Assembly: GCF_036855935.1 (NCBI RefSeq)
Contig: NZ_JASPFK010000001.1
Location: forward strand, 3,350,501-3,414,500
Reading direction: 5' to 3'
Source of the DNA: Sphingomonas sp. LR60
GTDB lineage: Bacteria > Pseudomonadota > Alphaproteobacteria > Sphingomonadales > Sphingomonadaceae
DNA: 64,000 nucleotides
Positions 1-8,947 of the stretch are shown here, one piece after another (the first letter of the stretch is position 1; each line of letters opens with the position of its first letter). The translations under genes were made by a program, and so were the position numbers. Under the pieces are notes generated by a model. The model worked only from the letters and a program-made list of their open reading frames with translations, was not told the origin of the DNA and did not search any database.

Positions 1-156
1 CTGCGCTGCGGCTGTCGCGGACGCCGTGCCGTCGGTCTGCGTCGGGACCGCTTGAGCCTCTACGGTGAGCGGCGTCGTCAGGAGTGCCGAGGCAGTGACG
101 ATGGCGGCTGCATACGTACCCCGTAGCAGCATGGACTTGGCGTTCACTATCATCAT
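1..156 (-). CDS. N-terminus of an exported protein, possibly a TonB-dependent receptor (partial)
   Basis: Only about 52 codons are in the window; the gene runs off the left edge. The frame opens with ATGATG at 156-151, directly behind an AAGGGG Shine-Dalgarno stretch. That spacing is too tight, so the second ATG (153) or the in-frame GTG (147) may be the true start. The first 35 residues form a clear signal peptide: MLLRGTYAAAIVTASALL, then a cleavage region ending VEAQA, followed by an A/T/Q-rich stretch. This N-terminal style is typical of sphingomonad outer-membrane receptors. No plug or barrel sequence is visible, so the family is inferred only. Confidence 0.55.
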   Translation of the reverse strand, partial: MMIVNAKSMLLRGTYAAAIVTASALLTTPLTVEAQAVPTQTDGTASATAAAQ

Positions 157-227
157 CCCCTTCAGGCCGGCAGTGCCGCAGCCCGTCGCGCCTGATTGCG
201 ACACCGTCATGAAAGCTCAAGCTTTTC

Positions 228-235
228 TTAACCAT
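228..235 (+). promoter_or_regulatory. CtrA-like site TTAACCAT
   Basis: The 8-mer TTAACCAT lies about 70 bases upstream of the start of the leftward exported-protein gene. It matches the CtrA half-site known from Alphaproteobacteria. The same 8-mer recurs near 41679 (other strand) and 55615. Binding is inferred from the motif alone. The rest of 157-414 shows no convincing gene. Confidence 0.3.
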
Positions 236-414
236 TCTGCGCTGATCGCAGCACGAGTGTTGCCTTGAAGTCGCTCCAGACGCGTCGAGTAGCTTCCCGG
301 AACCGGACATGCCTTCATCGTAGCCCGACTCCGGGTGACGTCGGTGCCGCCACTGCGCAAGGCCGCGCGCCCGCTTAACCCGCCCCCACCGTCGAGAGGA
401 TCGCGCTCCACCAG

Positions 415-1664
415 TCAGCGATAGGCGGCAAGGGTGAGCCCGCCGATTGCCCGCAACATGCCGGCCTGCGCGACCAACACGTCGGCCCGCGCGCGCGCCA
501 CATCAAGCTGCGCACCGCGATAGCTCTGATCCGCGATCAGGATGTCCACCGTCGAGCGCAGGCCGAAGCCATATTCTGCGCGCACGCCGCGAAGCGCGAG
601 GTCAGCGGCCTTCAGCCCGGCGACCCCCGCGTCCAACCGCGTTCGGGCAGCGATCAGCGCTGCCCAGGCGGCATCCGTCCCGCGCTCCGCCTCGCGCGTG
701 GCGGCATCGACGGCGAAGCGGTCCGCACGCCAGTTCGCCCGCGCCTCCCTCACGCGCGATCCGACGAAGCCGCCGGTCAGCAGCGGGATGCGCAGCGTCA
801 ACCCGGCATTGCCCGCCAACGGGAAACCGCCGCGCGTATCGCCAATCCGCGTTCCGCGCCCGTACCCGCCAGAGGCGTCCAGCGCGGGCGCCCCTTCCGC
901 TCGCGCGGCATCGATCCGCGCCGCACTGGCACCGAGCGTGCGACGCTGCGCCAGCAGCAAGGGATTGTTCTCCGCCGCCGCGCCGCGCGCGTCGCTGAGC
1001 GTGCGCGGCAGGTCCGGCCCGGTGCCGTCCGCAGGCGCCGTCAGCGTGCCCGCCGCGCGCCCGACGATCGCGCGATAGCCGGCTTGGGTGGTCGCCAGTG
1101 CGCCTTCGGCATCCGCGAGGTTCGCGGCGACGCTCGCGCGCTGCGCCTCCAGCTGCGCCACGTCGGTCAGCGTCGACTGCCCCAGCCCGAAGCGCGCGCG
1201 CGCCTCCTCGACCTGCTGGTCGAGCCGCTCGATCCCGACGCGCGCGACCTGCACCGACTGCTGGTTGAAAAGCAGGGCGGCATAGACCTCCACCACCTGT
1301 TCCAGCACCGCCTGTTCCGTATCCCGCAGCCGCTCGCGCCCCGCCGCGACGTCACCGCTGGCGGCGCGCACCGCCGAGGGGACGCGTCCGCCCGTCCAGA
1401 TCGGCAGCTTCGCCGCCACGGCGCCCGTCGCGGCTCGGCCATAGCCGAGGTCGTCATACCCCGCACCCCCGTCGCTGCGGCGGTGAGGCGACCGGCGGCA
1501 CGCGCCTGTTCGGGGGCTTCCGCCAGCGCCTCCTGCCGCGCACGGGCCGCGGCGAGCGCGGGATTGCTCGCCCACGCCTCCGCCAGCGCCTCGCGCAGCG
1601 TTTCGCCCGAGGCCGGGGCGGCCAGCGTCAGCGCCGCGGTCAGTAGCAGCACGCGCTTAGTCAT
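415..1664 (-). CDS. TolC-family outer-membrane efflux protein (frameshifted as read)
   Basis: Outer-membrane channel of the tripartite ABC efflux system encoded upstream. The start is ATG at 1664, overlapping the permease stop by 8 bases; it gives a signal peptide (MTKRVLLLTAALTLAAPASG) and a TolC-like helix (LREALAEAWASNPALAAARA). At a run of five C (1466-1470; G5 on the coding strand) the frame breaks. The downstream part (GYDDLGYGRAATGAVAAKLP... to GGLTLAAYR) continues in another frame. Adding one G restores a continuous protein of about 416 residues, the usual TolC length, with two repeats of long alternating helices. It is either a pseudogene or, more likely, a homopolymer miscall, since four other genes here show the same defect. 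Confidence 0.8.
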
Positions 1665-4086
1665 GGCGCAACGCCCAGGCGGGTGCCGCACGGCTGGCGC
1701 GCAGCGACTGGCCGAGCACGGTCAACACCGCGATGACGATCGCCAAAGCGCTCGCCGCGAGGAAGTAGACCGGCGAGAGCGTCACGGCATCACTGAACCC
1801 CGCCAGCCACGTCCGCATCGCGAAATAGGCGAGCGGCCAGGCGACGAGGTTGGCGATCAGCACCGGACGCAGGAATTGCCCGACCAGAAGCTTGACGATG
1901 TCCCCCGACGACGCGCCCAGCGTCTTGCGGATACCGATCTCCTTCGTCCGGCGCGCGGTGTTGAAGGAGGCAAGTCCCCACAAGCCGACGCACCCGATCA
2001 GCACCGCCAGCCCCGCACCGATCGCGAAGAGGTGAGTGGCGCGATCGTCAGCTTCGTAGAAATCGGCGAGGCGTTGATCGGCGGTTTTGAGTGCCAGCGG
2101 CACCTGCGGCACCATACGCTGCCAAAGGTCCGCCACGTTCTTGACCGCGCTGCGTGGATCGCCGGCGACGCGGATCGTCGCAACCGACGTGCCGATCGTC
2201 TCCGGCTTGCGCGTGTAGATGTAGTAAGTGGGCGCGATCGGGTTGCGCGGCGTGTCGAAGCGCATGTCATCGACCACGCCGACGATGGTGCGCGGCCGAT
2301 CGCCGCCCAGCGTCTTGCCGATCGCCTCCTGCGGCGTCCTGAACCGCAGCGCGGACAACGCCCGGCGATTGATGACGATGTTCGTGCCATCCGTGCCTTT
2401 GCGACCGGTCGTGTCGTCGCCGCCATGTGCGTCGTCGAACCAGCGGCCGGCGAGCAACCGCGTGCCATGCGTTTCGAAGAAGCGCGGGCCGACCTGAACC
2501 CAGGTGAGCGACGGTCCCGGCCCGGCCACGCCGGGCAGCGGCATGTTGGTGTTGTTGCTCTCCCCGCTGCCTCCGACCGCGGCGTTGGCGATGGTGGCGT
2601 CCGTCACCTGCGGCAAGGCGCGGATCGCGGCGATGATCGTGTTCTTGCGATCGACGGGCACGGCCGGGTCAGACAATGAGGTCATCACGAGCAGCGAAGC
2701 GCGCTGGAAGCCGAGGTCTGTGGAACGGACGTGCCGCGTCTGCGCGACCAGCACCGCCGTGCCGATCATGAAGGCGATGGCGAGTCCGAATTGCCCGATC
2801 ACCAGCAACTCGCGAACGCGGGTGCCCGCCCGTCCACCGCCGGGTGAGCGTGACGAGGCCAGAACCGCCGCGGCAGGAAAGCGCGCCAGCATCAGCGCGG
2901 GATAGACCCCTGCCAGCACGCCGACAACGATGGCGAGCACTGCCAGCGCCGGGACGATCACGCCGTAGGGGATCGTCAGCGACAGGCCGCCCGCGGCATT
3001 GACCAGTGGCAGCCCCAGTTCCGCGAGGATCAGCCCGACGAGCGCGGCGATCGCCACGGTCAGCACCGCCTCGCCGAGGAATTGTCGCACCAGTGCGCCA
3101 CGGTCTGCGCCGAGCACCTTGCGCATCGCCACTTCGCGGGCGCGCAGCCCGGCACGGGCGGTGGCGAGATTGACGTAATTGACCACCGCGATCAGCAGCG
3201 TCAGCACACCGACCAACCCCAATGTGACGACGGTCAGCTTGCGGCTCCCGCCATCGCTGCCCTCTGGCGTCAGGTGCAGATCGGTCAGCGGCAGCAGCTT
3301 GAGTTGCTGGGTGTCCGATGGCTTGGTTCCCGGATCCGCCAACTCCTTGCCCCGACGGTCGACGAAGGCGGGCAGCTTACCCTCGAATGCGCGCGCAGCG
3401 GACGGTGTGTCGAAGCGAACCAGGGTGCGCAGCGACGCGCTGCCCCAGTGATGCCAATATTTGTTGGCCATGTCGCGGGTGAGCGGCACCAGCACCGACA
3501 GCTTGAAGTCGCTGTTCTTGGGCAGGTCACGAAACACGGCGCTGACGCGATAGGTGCGAACCTTGTCCATCGACAGCACCAGCGTCTGCCCGATCGGATC
3601 GCGATCGCCGAAATAGGCGCGCGCGGTCGTTTCATCGATTGCGGCGTTCCCCGGCTGCGCCAACGCGGACGCATGATCGCCAGAAACCAGCGGCAGCGGC
3701 ATCACCTTGAAGAAACTTGGGTCGACCTGCGCCGCATCCACCGTTGTCGCGCGGCCGTTGGCGAGGATCGCACCTCCCTTGTCGCCGCCATTGATCTGGA
3801 CGCCGAGGATGCCGGGAAAATCCTGTCGCATCTCGTCGAGCAATCCGCCCATCGTCCAGGGATAGGGGCCGTTCGCCGGGCTCTCCGGGATGGTCCATAC
3901 CGTTTGCACGACATAGACCTTGTCGTGGCCGGGCAGCCATTTCTCGAAGCTGGTCTCGAACCGCACGTAAAGCCCGAGCACGAGGAACACCGCGATTCCG
4001 ACGGCAAGGCCGCCAATGTTGAACGCGGCGTAGAGCCGGTGCCGCACCAGCGCGCGGTAGAAGGAGGTGAAGGCGGAGGCGTTCAT
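1657..4086 (-). CDS. MacB-like ABC transporter permease, two FtsX domains
   Basis: Inner-membrane subunit of an ABC efflux pump of the MacB/FtsX superfamily, 809 residues. One transmembrane segment near residues 18-40 (IGGLAVGIAVFLVLGLYV) is followed by a periplasmic MacB-type core domain and three membrane segments between about 275 and 400. A second FtsX unit repeats this pattern, with segments near 430, 680, 725 and 770. Single-chain permeases of this kind work with a separate ATPase. The ATPase gene lies 14 bases upstream and the TolC gene starts inside the stop codon, so all belong to one operon. An AAGGGAG ribosome site precedes the ATG. The substrate is unknown; relatives move peptides, lipids or drugs. 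Confidence 0.88.
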   Translation of the reverse strand: MNASAFTSFYRALVRHRLYAAFNIGGLAVGIAVFLVLGLYVRFETSFEKWLPGHDKVYVVQTVWTIPESPANGPYPWTMGGLLDEMRQDFPGILGVQINGGDKGGAILANGRATTVDAAQVDPSFFKVMPLPLVSGDHASALAQPGNAAIDETTARAYFGDRDPIGQTLVLSMDKVRTYRVSAVFRDLPKNSDFKLSVLVPLTRDMANKYWHHWGSASLRTLVRFDTPSAARAFEGKLPAFVDRRGKELADPGTKPSDTQQLKLLPLTDLHLTPEGSDGGSRKLTVVTLGLVGVLTLLIAVVNYVNLATARAGLRAREVAMRKVLGADRGALVRQFLGEAVLTVAIAALVGLILAELGLPLVNAAGGLSLTIPYGVIVPALAVLAIVVGVLAGVYPALMLARFPAAAVLASSRSPGGGRAGTRVRELLVIGQFGLAIAFMIGTAVLVAQTRHVRSTDLGFQRASLLVMTSLSDPAVPVDRKNTIIAAIRALPQVTDATIANAAVGGSGESNNTNMPLPGVAGPGPSLTWVQVGPRFFETHGTRLLAGRWFDDAHGGDDTTGRKGTDGTNIVINRRALSALRFRTPQEAIGKTLGGDRPRTIVGVVDDMRFDTPRNPIAPTYYIYTRKPETIGTSVATIRVAGDPRSAVKNVADLWQRMVPQVPLALKTADQRLADFYEADDRATHLFAIGAGLAVLIGCVGLWGLASFNTARRTKEIGIRKTLGASSGDIVKLLVGQFLRPVLIANLVAWPLAYFAMRTWLAGFSDAVTLSPVYFLAASALAIVIAVLTVLGQSLRASRAAPAWALRHD

Positions 4087-4100
4087 CGGACGGGCTCCCT

Positions 4101-4778
4101 TCAGATCGCGCGCGCGGCGGAGGCGACGATGCGGCCGTCGAGCATGTCGATGCGGCGCTTCGCCATGTCGGCGTGGCTGGGCGAGTGCGTGACCATCACG
4201 ATCGTCGTGCCGGCGTCGTTCAGGCCGGTGAGGATGTTCATCACCTGCTCCCCATTGGCGAGGTCGAGGTTGCCGGTCGGCTCGTCCGCGAGGATCAGCT
4301 TCGGCTCGCCGACGATCGCGCGAGCGATGGCGGCACGCTGCTGCTGACCGCCGGACAATTGATGCGGGAAGTGGCGGGCGCGATGCGCGATGCCGACCTT
4401 GTCCATCGCCGCCGCGACGCGCGTACGCCGATCCGACACATCGCTGCGATAGGCGAGGCCGAGCGCGACATTCTCCTCGATCGTCAGCTCATCGATCAGG
4501 TTGAAGCTCTGGAACACGAAGCCCAGCGTCGTGCCGCGAAACCGGGCGAGGGCCTTTTCGTCCAGGGTAGCGAGGTCCTGGTCGCCGAACAGATAGCGGC
4601 CGGCGCTCGGCCGATCGACGGTGCCCAACGTATTGAGCAGGGTCGACTTGCCGCAGCCGGAAGGGCCCATGATGGCGAGGAACTCGCCGCGTGCGACGTG
4701 CAGGTCGATGTCGGCCAGCGCGATGGTCTCGACCTCGTCGGAGACATAGTGGCGCTGGATGTTCTCCATGCGGATCAT
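4101..4778 (-). CDS. ABC transporter ATP-binding protein, MacB/LolD type
   Basis: ATPase of the efflux pump, 225 residues. Walker A is GPSGCGKST (38-46), Q-loop Gln90, signature LSGGQQQR (141-148), Walker B LILADEPTGNLD (161-172) and switch His198. The short length and the EPTGNLD extension are typical of the LolD/MacB ATPase group, which pairs with FtsX-type permeases. GGGAGCC sits about 8 bases before the ATG. It lies between the adaptor and permease genes in the same direction, so they are probably cotranscribed and assemble together at the inner membrane. Confidence 0.93.
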   Translation of the reverse strand: MIRMENIQRHYVSDEVETIALADIDLHVARGEFLAIMGPSGCGKSTLLNTLGTVDRPSAGRYLFGDQDLATLDEKALARFRGTTLGFVFQSFNLIDELTIEENVALGLAYRSDVSDRRTRVAAAMDKVGIAHRARHFPHQLSGGQQQRAAIARAIVGEPKLILADEPTGNLDLANGEQVMNILTGLNDAGTTIVMVTHSPSHADMAKRRIDMLDGRIVASAARAI

Positions 4779-4791
4779 GTGCTTGGCTCCC

Positions 4792-6089
4792 CTATCGAAT
4801 GTTCAGGATGTCGCCCTTCACGGACGAGGTGTTGCTGGTGACGATGCGCTCGCCGGGATTGAGGCCGGACACGATTTCCACCTGTTCGGGATTGCGGCGG
4901 CCGGTCCTGACCGCGCGGCGGCGGGCATGCGCGCCGTCCGCGTCGAGAACGAAGGCCGAATTGCCGCCCCCGACTCCAGCCAGCCGCCGACCGGCGCCAC
5001 GACTGCGTTGCTCGCTGCGCCGAGCGTGATGCGCAGGTCGAGCGTTTGGCCGCGGTTGAGCCCCGCGGGCGGCGCACGGTCGAAAGTCAGTTCGACGCGG
5101 AAGCGGCCTTCCTTCACCGCCGGCAGCACCTTGGAGACGGTCATCAAGACGCCGTCTGCTGTCTTGGCCTTCTGCCCGACCGCGACGCGGCCGAGGAAGA
5201 ATTCGTCGACGTCCGCTTCAAGCTTCCATGAGCCTTCGCTGTCGACCTGCCCGGCCGGATCGCCAGGCTTCAGCGTCTGGCCGGGCTGCAGCGTAAAGTT
5301 GGTGAGCCGCCCGCCTGCAGGCGCACGGACCGTCAGCGTCGACAGCCCGGCGCGCACCGCGCTCAGATTGCCTGCGAGCCGGCTCTGCGTCTCATCCAGC
5401 CGCGCCGATTGCGTCGAGGTGATGCGGGCCTCAGTGGCGCGCCCATTGCGGAGCTGCGCCAGACGCCGCTCCTGATAGGCCGCTTCCTCCTCGAAGCTCT
5501 TCACTCCTGCGTCTGAAAGGAACCCCTTGTCGTGAAGCTGCTGGCGAATGCCGAGGTCGCGGCGCGCCTTGATGAGGTCATATTCGGCCTGCGACACCTG
5601 CGCCGCGCGGTCGAGCCGGTTGCGCTCGATCCCCATGCCTTCGCTGGCGATGCCGCCGAGCTGGCTCGCGATCTGCGCCTCGCGCGTCAGCACGTCCAGT
5701 TTGAGCGTCGGATTGGCCAGCATCGCGAGCGGCTGCCCCTCCACCACCATCGCGCCGTCCTGCGCCAGCAGTTTCTCCACCTGCCCACCCGACAGGACGC
5801 CGACCAAAGTGGCCAGCCGAGGAGCGACGGTGGCGCGCACCGGAAGATAATCGTCGAACGCGGCGCGCGTGACCTCGCCGGTGTCTACGTCCCGGGCCGA
5901 GATGTCGGTCGATCCGGCCGCCGGCAGCATCCACCACGCCGCCACGGCGACGAGCGCGATCGCCACCACGATCAGCACGCCGCGCTGCCGCCACCACCGC
6001 TTCGGCTTCTGCGCCACGCGCCGGTCCATTGCAGCACCGGAGCCCGTGCCGGACGGGGCACTTGCGCCCATCTTCTGTTCGGTCATCAT
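4792..6089 (-). CDS. HlyD/MacA-type periplasmic adaptor (3' frameshift as read)
   Basis: Membrane-fusion protein linking the ABC permease to TolC. Residues 30-56 contain one membrane anchor (VLIVVAIALVAVAAWWML), followed by a split biotinyl-lipoyl domain, a long coiled-coil hairpin (about 135-250) and a beta-barrel domain. As read, the frame runs to a stop at 4818 with an unnatural S/A/P-rich tail. One extra G in the G5 run (C5 on the plus strand, 4967-4971) restores a family-like end: GGGNSAFVL, then VEIVSGLNPGERIV, finishing SSVKGDILNIR with a stop at 4792, about 432 residues in all. Two ATG codons (6089, 6086) are possible starts. It is the first gene of the leftward operon. Confidence 0.85.
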
Positions 6090-6130
6090 GGCCGCAGTGT
6101 CGCGCAGATCGAGAAAAACCCTAAGTCACT

Positions 6131-7426
6131 ATGAACGCAGGATTTTCTTCAAAGGACGCGGATAGTGTCCGTCCGAATGCGGACACGGTGTTCGGGAATG
6201 GACACCCGAGCGACGCGTCAAGCGGGCTCTCGATCCTGCTCGTCGACGACAACCGCCATGTCGCCGAATCGCTCGGGGTGGCGATGCGGCTCGCGGAGCA
6301 CCGGCTCGCGCACGCCGAGGGGCCGGAGGCGGCGTTGTCGCTGCTGGCGTCGCAGCGGTTCGACGCGATCCTGCTCGACCTCAATTATTCGCCGGGCAAG
6401 ACCGACGGCGCGGAGGGGCTGGCGCTTCTCGCGCGCCTCCACGCCGAGGATCCCGCCGCGCGCATCGTGGTCATCACGGCACATAGCGGCATCAGGATCG
6501 CGGTAGCGGCGATGCGTGCGGGTGCCAGCGACTTCGTGATGAAGCCGTGGCGCAATGCCGACCTCATCGCCACGCTGGAGCGGGTTGCGCGGCAGACCGG
6601 TCCGGCCCCGACGCTCGCGTCGGTGGCGATGACAGACCAGCCGGCTCGCCTGATCGGCGAAAGCGACGCGATCGCCCGCGTCCGCTCCCTGATTGCGCGC
6701 ATCGGCCCGACACCCGCAGGGATCGTGGTGAGCGGTCCCTCGGGAAGCGGGCGCAGCCTCGTCGCCGCCGCGCTCCACGCCGCCTCGCCGCAAGCCGCCG
6801 AGCCGCTGACGATTGTCGACCTGCGCGACGCGGCGTCATGGTCGGAGATTGCCACGGCGCGCGGCGCGCTGCTGCTGCGTCATCCCGACCGGCTCGGCGA
6901 GGTCGAGCAGGACCGCCTGCGTCACTTGTTGCCCGGTGCGGCGCGCTGCATCGCGATCGCTGACCGTCCCGCTGCGATCGCGCCTGCGCTCGCCCGGCGC
7001 ATCGCCACGGTCGAAATTGCGGTCCCGCCGCTCACCGCGCGCGGCGACGACGTGCTAATTCTCGCGCGACACTTTCTCCGCCTCGCCGCTGAGCGCTACC
7101 GACGGTCGGGCGTGCGCCTCTCCCCGGCCGCAGAAACCGCGCTCCGTACCGCCGATTGGCCCGACGAGGTGCGCGGCCTCGCTGCCGCGATCGAGCGCGC
7201 GGTGCTGCTTGGCGAGGGCGACACGATCCACGCCAGCGATCTCGTCGCTACGTCTGCCCCGACCGCGCTTCCCGCACCTGCGGCGCGCTTCGACCTCGAC
7301 GAGAACGAGCGCGCGATGATAGAGGCGGCCTTGCGTGAACATCGCCACAACGTCTCGCACGCTGCCACCGCTCTGGGGCTGAGCCGCGGCGCGCTTTACC
7401 GCCGCATGGCGCGCCATGGCCTTTGA
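6131..7426 (+). CDS. NtrC-like response regulator with degenerate AAA+ domain
   Basis: Response regulator facing the ABC efflux operon. The receiver domain starts near residue 33, with acidic pair Asp39/Asp40, phosphoacceptor Asp83 (LLDL) and Lys138 (VMKPW). The central domain resembles sigma-54 activators but looks catalytically dead: Walker A is GPSGSGRS, with Arg208 in place of Lys; the Walker B acidic pair is missing (GALLLRHP); no GAFTGA loop is visible. The C-terminus is a Fis-type helix-turn-helix (NVSHAATALGLSRGALYRRM). It therefore probably binds DNA without driving sigma-54 polymerase. No ribosome site precedes ATG 6131 and the first 32 residues look non-domain; an in-frame GTG at 6188 is an alternative start. 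The next gene, its kinase, overlaps by 11 bases. Confidence 0.85.
   Translation: MNAGFSSKDADSVRPNADTVFGNGHPSDASSGLSILLVDDNRHVAESLGVAMRLAEHRLAHAEGPEAALSLLASQRFDAILLDLNYSPGKTDGAEGLALLARLHAEDPAARIVVITAHSGIRIAVAAMRAGASDFVMKPWRNADLIATLERVARQTGPAPTLASVAMTDQPARLIGESDAIARVRSLIARIGPTPAGIVVSGPSGSGRSLVAAALHAASPQAAEPLTIVDLRDAASWSEIATARGALLLRHPDRLGEVEQDRLRHLLPGAARCIAIADRPAAIAPALARRIATVEIAVPPLTARGDDVLILARHFLRLAAERYRRSGVRLSPAAETALRTADWPDEVRGLAAAIERAVLLGEGDTIHASDLVATSAPTALPAPAARFDLDENERAMIEAALREHRHNVSHAATALGLSRGALYRRMARHGL
6165..6206. promoter_or_regulatory. Two tandem operator-like inverted repeats
   Basis: Site 1 is GTGTCCG-N8-CGGACAC (6165-6186), a perfect 7-base inverted repeat. Site 2 is GGTGTTC-N6-GGACACC (6187-6206), matching at 6 of 7 positions. 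Their centres lie 21 bases apart, two helical turns. They fall between the efflux operon (start 6089) and the receiver domain of the divergent regulator, inside the first codons if ATG 6131 is used. Autoregulation and control of the efflux operon by this regulator are inferred. Confidence 0.5.
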
Positions 7427-8540
7427 GGGGCGCAGCTTCACGACGATCGCATCGGGGCTGGGACTGGCGATCGGCGGCGGGTTGCTGGTGTTGGCGTGGC
7501 AGGCGGGGCTATGGGCCTCGACCGCGGGGGCACTGCTGGTCGTGATGTGGATCGTGGCGGCAAGCGGATGGGCAGCGATGCACCGCCCACCCGCGAAGGA
7601 CGCGATACCCGCGGAACCGCTCGACCCCTTGTCTGTCCGCCTCCTGCTCGATCAGATCCCTGTGCCGCTGGTGCGGGTCGATGCGGGCGACGCGCGCGCG
7701 ATCAATCGCGCCGCCCGGACGTTGTTCGCGACTGACGAGCGCATCCTGCCCGTCCCGCCGGCGCTCGCCGATCCCACCGCGCGCACCCTGCGCCACGAGA
7801 GTCGCGGCCTGCGGATCGACGCGGTCGAGGGGCGGCGCGGCGACCGGCTCCTGGCGTTGATCGACGTCGAGGCGGAGGAGCGCGCTGCGCAGGATCGCGC
7901 TGCCGACGAGATGATCGACATCCTCGGGCACGAGCTTCTCAACGGCCTGTCGCCGATCGTATCGCTGGCCGACAGCGCGATCACCGCCGCGGCAGCGGGG
8001 CACCCATCGCTGCCGGAAATTCTCGCGACGCTCGCCCGCCGGATCGAGGGGCTGGAAGCGTTCACCCGCGGCTATCGCGATCTCGCTCGCCTCCCTGCCC
8101 CCGTTCGCGGACCGGTGTCTCTCCCGGAATTCGGCGACGATCTCGCGCGGTTGTTCGCCGTGCGCTTCGGCCCGGAGGTGACGCTGACCTGCGCGATCTC
8201 GGACGCGGCTACAGCAGACGTGGATCGCGACCAGTTGACGCAGGCGGTCTGGGCCCTGCTCCAGAATGGCGCCGAGGCGGCAGGCAAGGATGGTAGCGTC
8301 ACGCTGTCGATCACGCACACGCCGACGGCGCTGACGATCCTGGTCGGCGACAGCGGCGCCGGTGTCGCGCCCGACGCCCGCACCCGGATCTTCCGTCCCT
8401 TCCACACCAGCAAGCCCGATGGTTCGGGGATCGGCCTCACCATCGCCCGCCGCATCGCGCGCGCACACGGCGGCGACGTGACGCTGGACGACGACCGTAC
8501 CACACGCTTCAAACTGACCGCGCTGCCCTGTTGTGATTGA
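7416..8540 (+). CDS. Sensor histidine kinase, partner of the NtrC-like regulator
   Basis: Membrane histidine kinase of 374 residues. Two membrane segments (about 10-29 and 33-54) with almost no periplasmic loop are followed by a PAS-like region (70-155). The phosphoacceptor box is ILGHELLN with His172. The ATP-binding domain shows an N box (LLQNGAEAA, Asn284), G1 (GDSGAGV), an F box (FRPFHTSK) and G2 (GSGIGLTI). The lack of a periplasmic sensor suggests it reads a signal in the membrane or cytoplasm, such as envelope damage or the pump substrate. Its start overlaps the regulator by 11 bases, so the pair is translationally coupled. Confidence 0.9.
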   Translation: MAFEGRSFTTIASGLGLAIGGGLLVLAWQAGLWASTAGALLVVMWIVAASGWAAMHRPPAKDAIPAEPLDPLSVRLLLDQIPVPLVRVDAGDARAINRAARTLFATDERILPVPPALADPTARTLRHESRGLRIDAVEGRRGDRLLALIDVEAEERAAQDRAADEMIDILGHELLNGLSPIVSLADSAITAAAAGHPSLPEILATLARRIEGLEAFTRGYRDLARLPAPVRGPVSLPEFGDDLARLFAVRFGPEVTLTCAISDAATADVDRDQLTQAVWALLQNGAEAAGKDGSVTLSITHTPTALTILVGDSGAGVAPDARTRIFRPFHTSKPDGSGIGLTIARRIARAHGGDVTLDDDRTTRFKLTALPCCD

Positions 8541-8947
8541 GGACCGACCTCAGAAAACCGGAGCCAAGGGTGGGGAACTCCTGAAAAGGGGGATCGTGAC
8601 CCAGGCAATTTCTCGTTTGCGATCCTGGTTCAAGCGAGCCGCTGCCGACTCGAAAGCGTTGCCGATCTTCCGTCGGCGTTGGCCGATTGACACTGCAAGC
8701 CGCCTGCCAGCGACGGTGCCGGTACGCTTCACCAGTCGCACCGCTTTCTCGACCCACTGCTGGGCGAGTGCCGTAGGCGTGGCACTGGTGCCAGAACCAC
8801 GATTGACATTCCGCCAAAGCCCGTGCGAGCAATAATACCAGAACATTACAAATTGCTCTTCGGAGAAGACCAATTCGTGCCGCGGATGCCATTCGACTCT
8901 GATCTCGTCAGACGGTGCAGACGCTTATCCGAGAGGGAGGGAATAAC
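8541..8947. other. 407-base gap of lower GC with a possible decayed gene
   Basis: This gap between the kinase and the GH89 gene is clearly less GC-rich than its surroundings. A coding-like frame runs leftwards from about 8909 to a stop at 8550. It reads DEIRVEWHPRHELVFSEEQ, then an aromatic-rich FVMFWYYC segment and a basic stretch. Its only start is TTG at 8873, and a TAA lies just upstream at about 8912, so the 5' end looks lost. I do not recognise the product. A GGGAGGG ribosome site for GH89 lies near the right end. Confidence 0.3.

Noticed and set aside
1466..1470. Phase variation of the TolC gene by the C5 tract
   Set aside because: A five-base run is too short for slipped-strand switching, and four other genes share the same defect, so sequence error is the simpler account.
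8533..8835. Plus-strand frame of 100 codons before GH89
   Set aside because: No ribosome site, overlaps the kinase end, and the composition looks like a shadow of the opposite frame.
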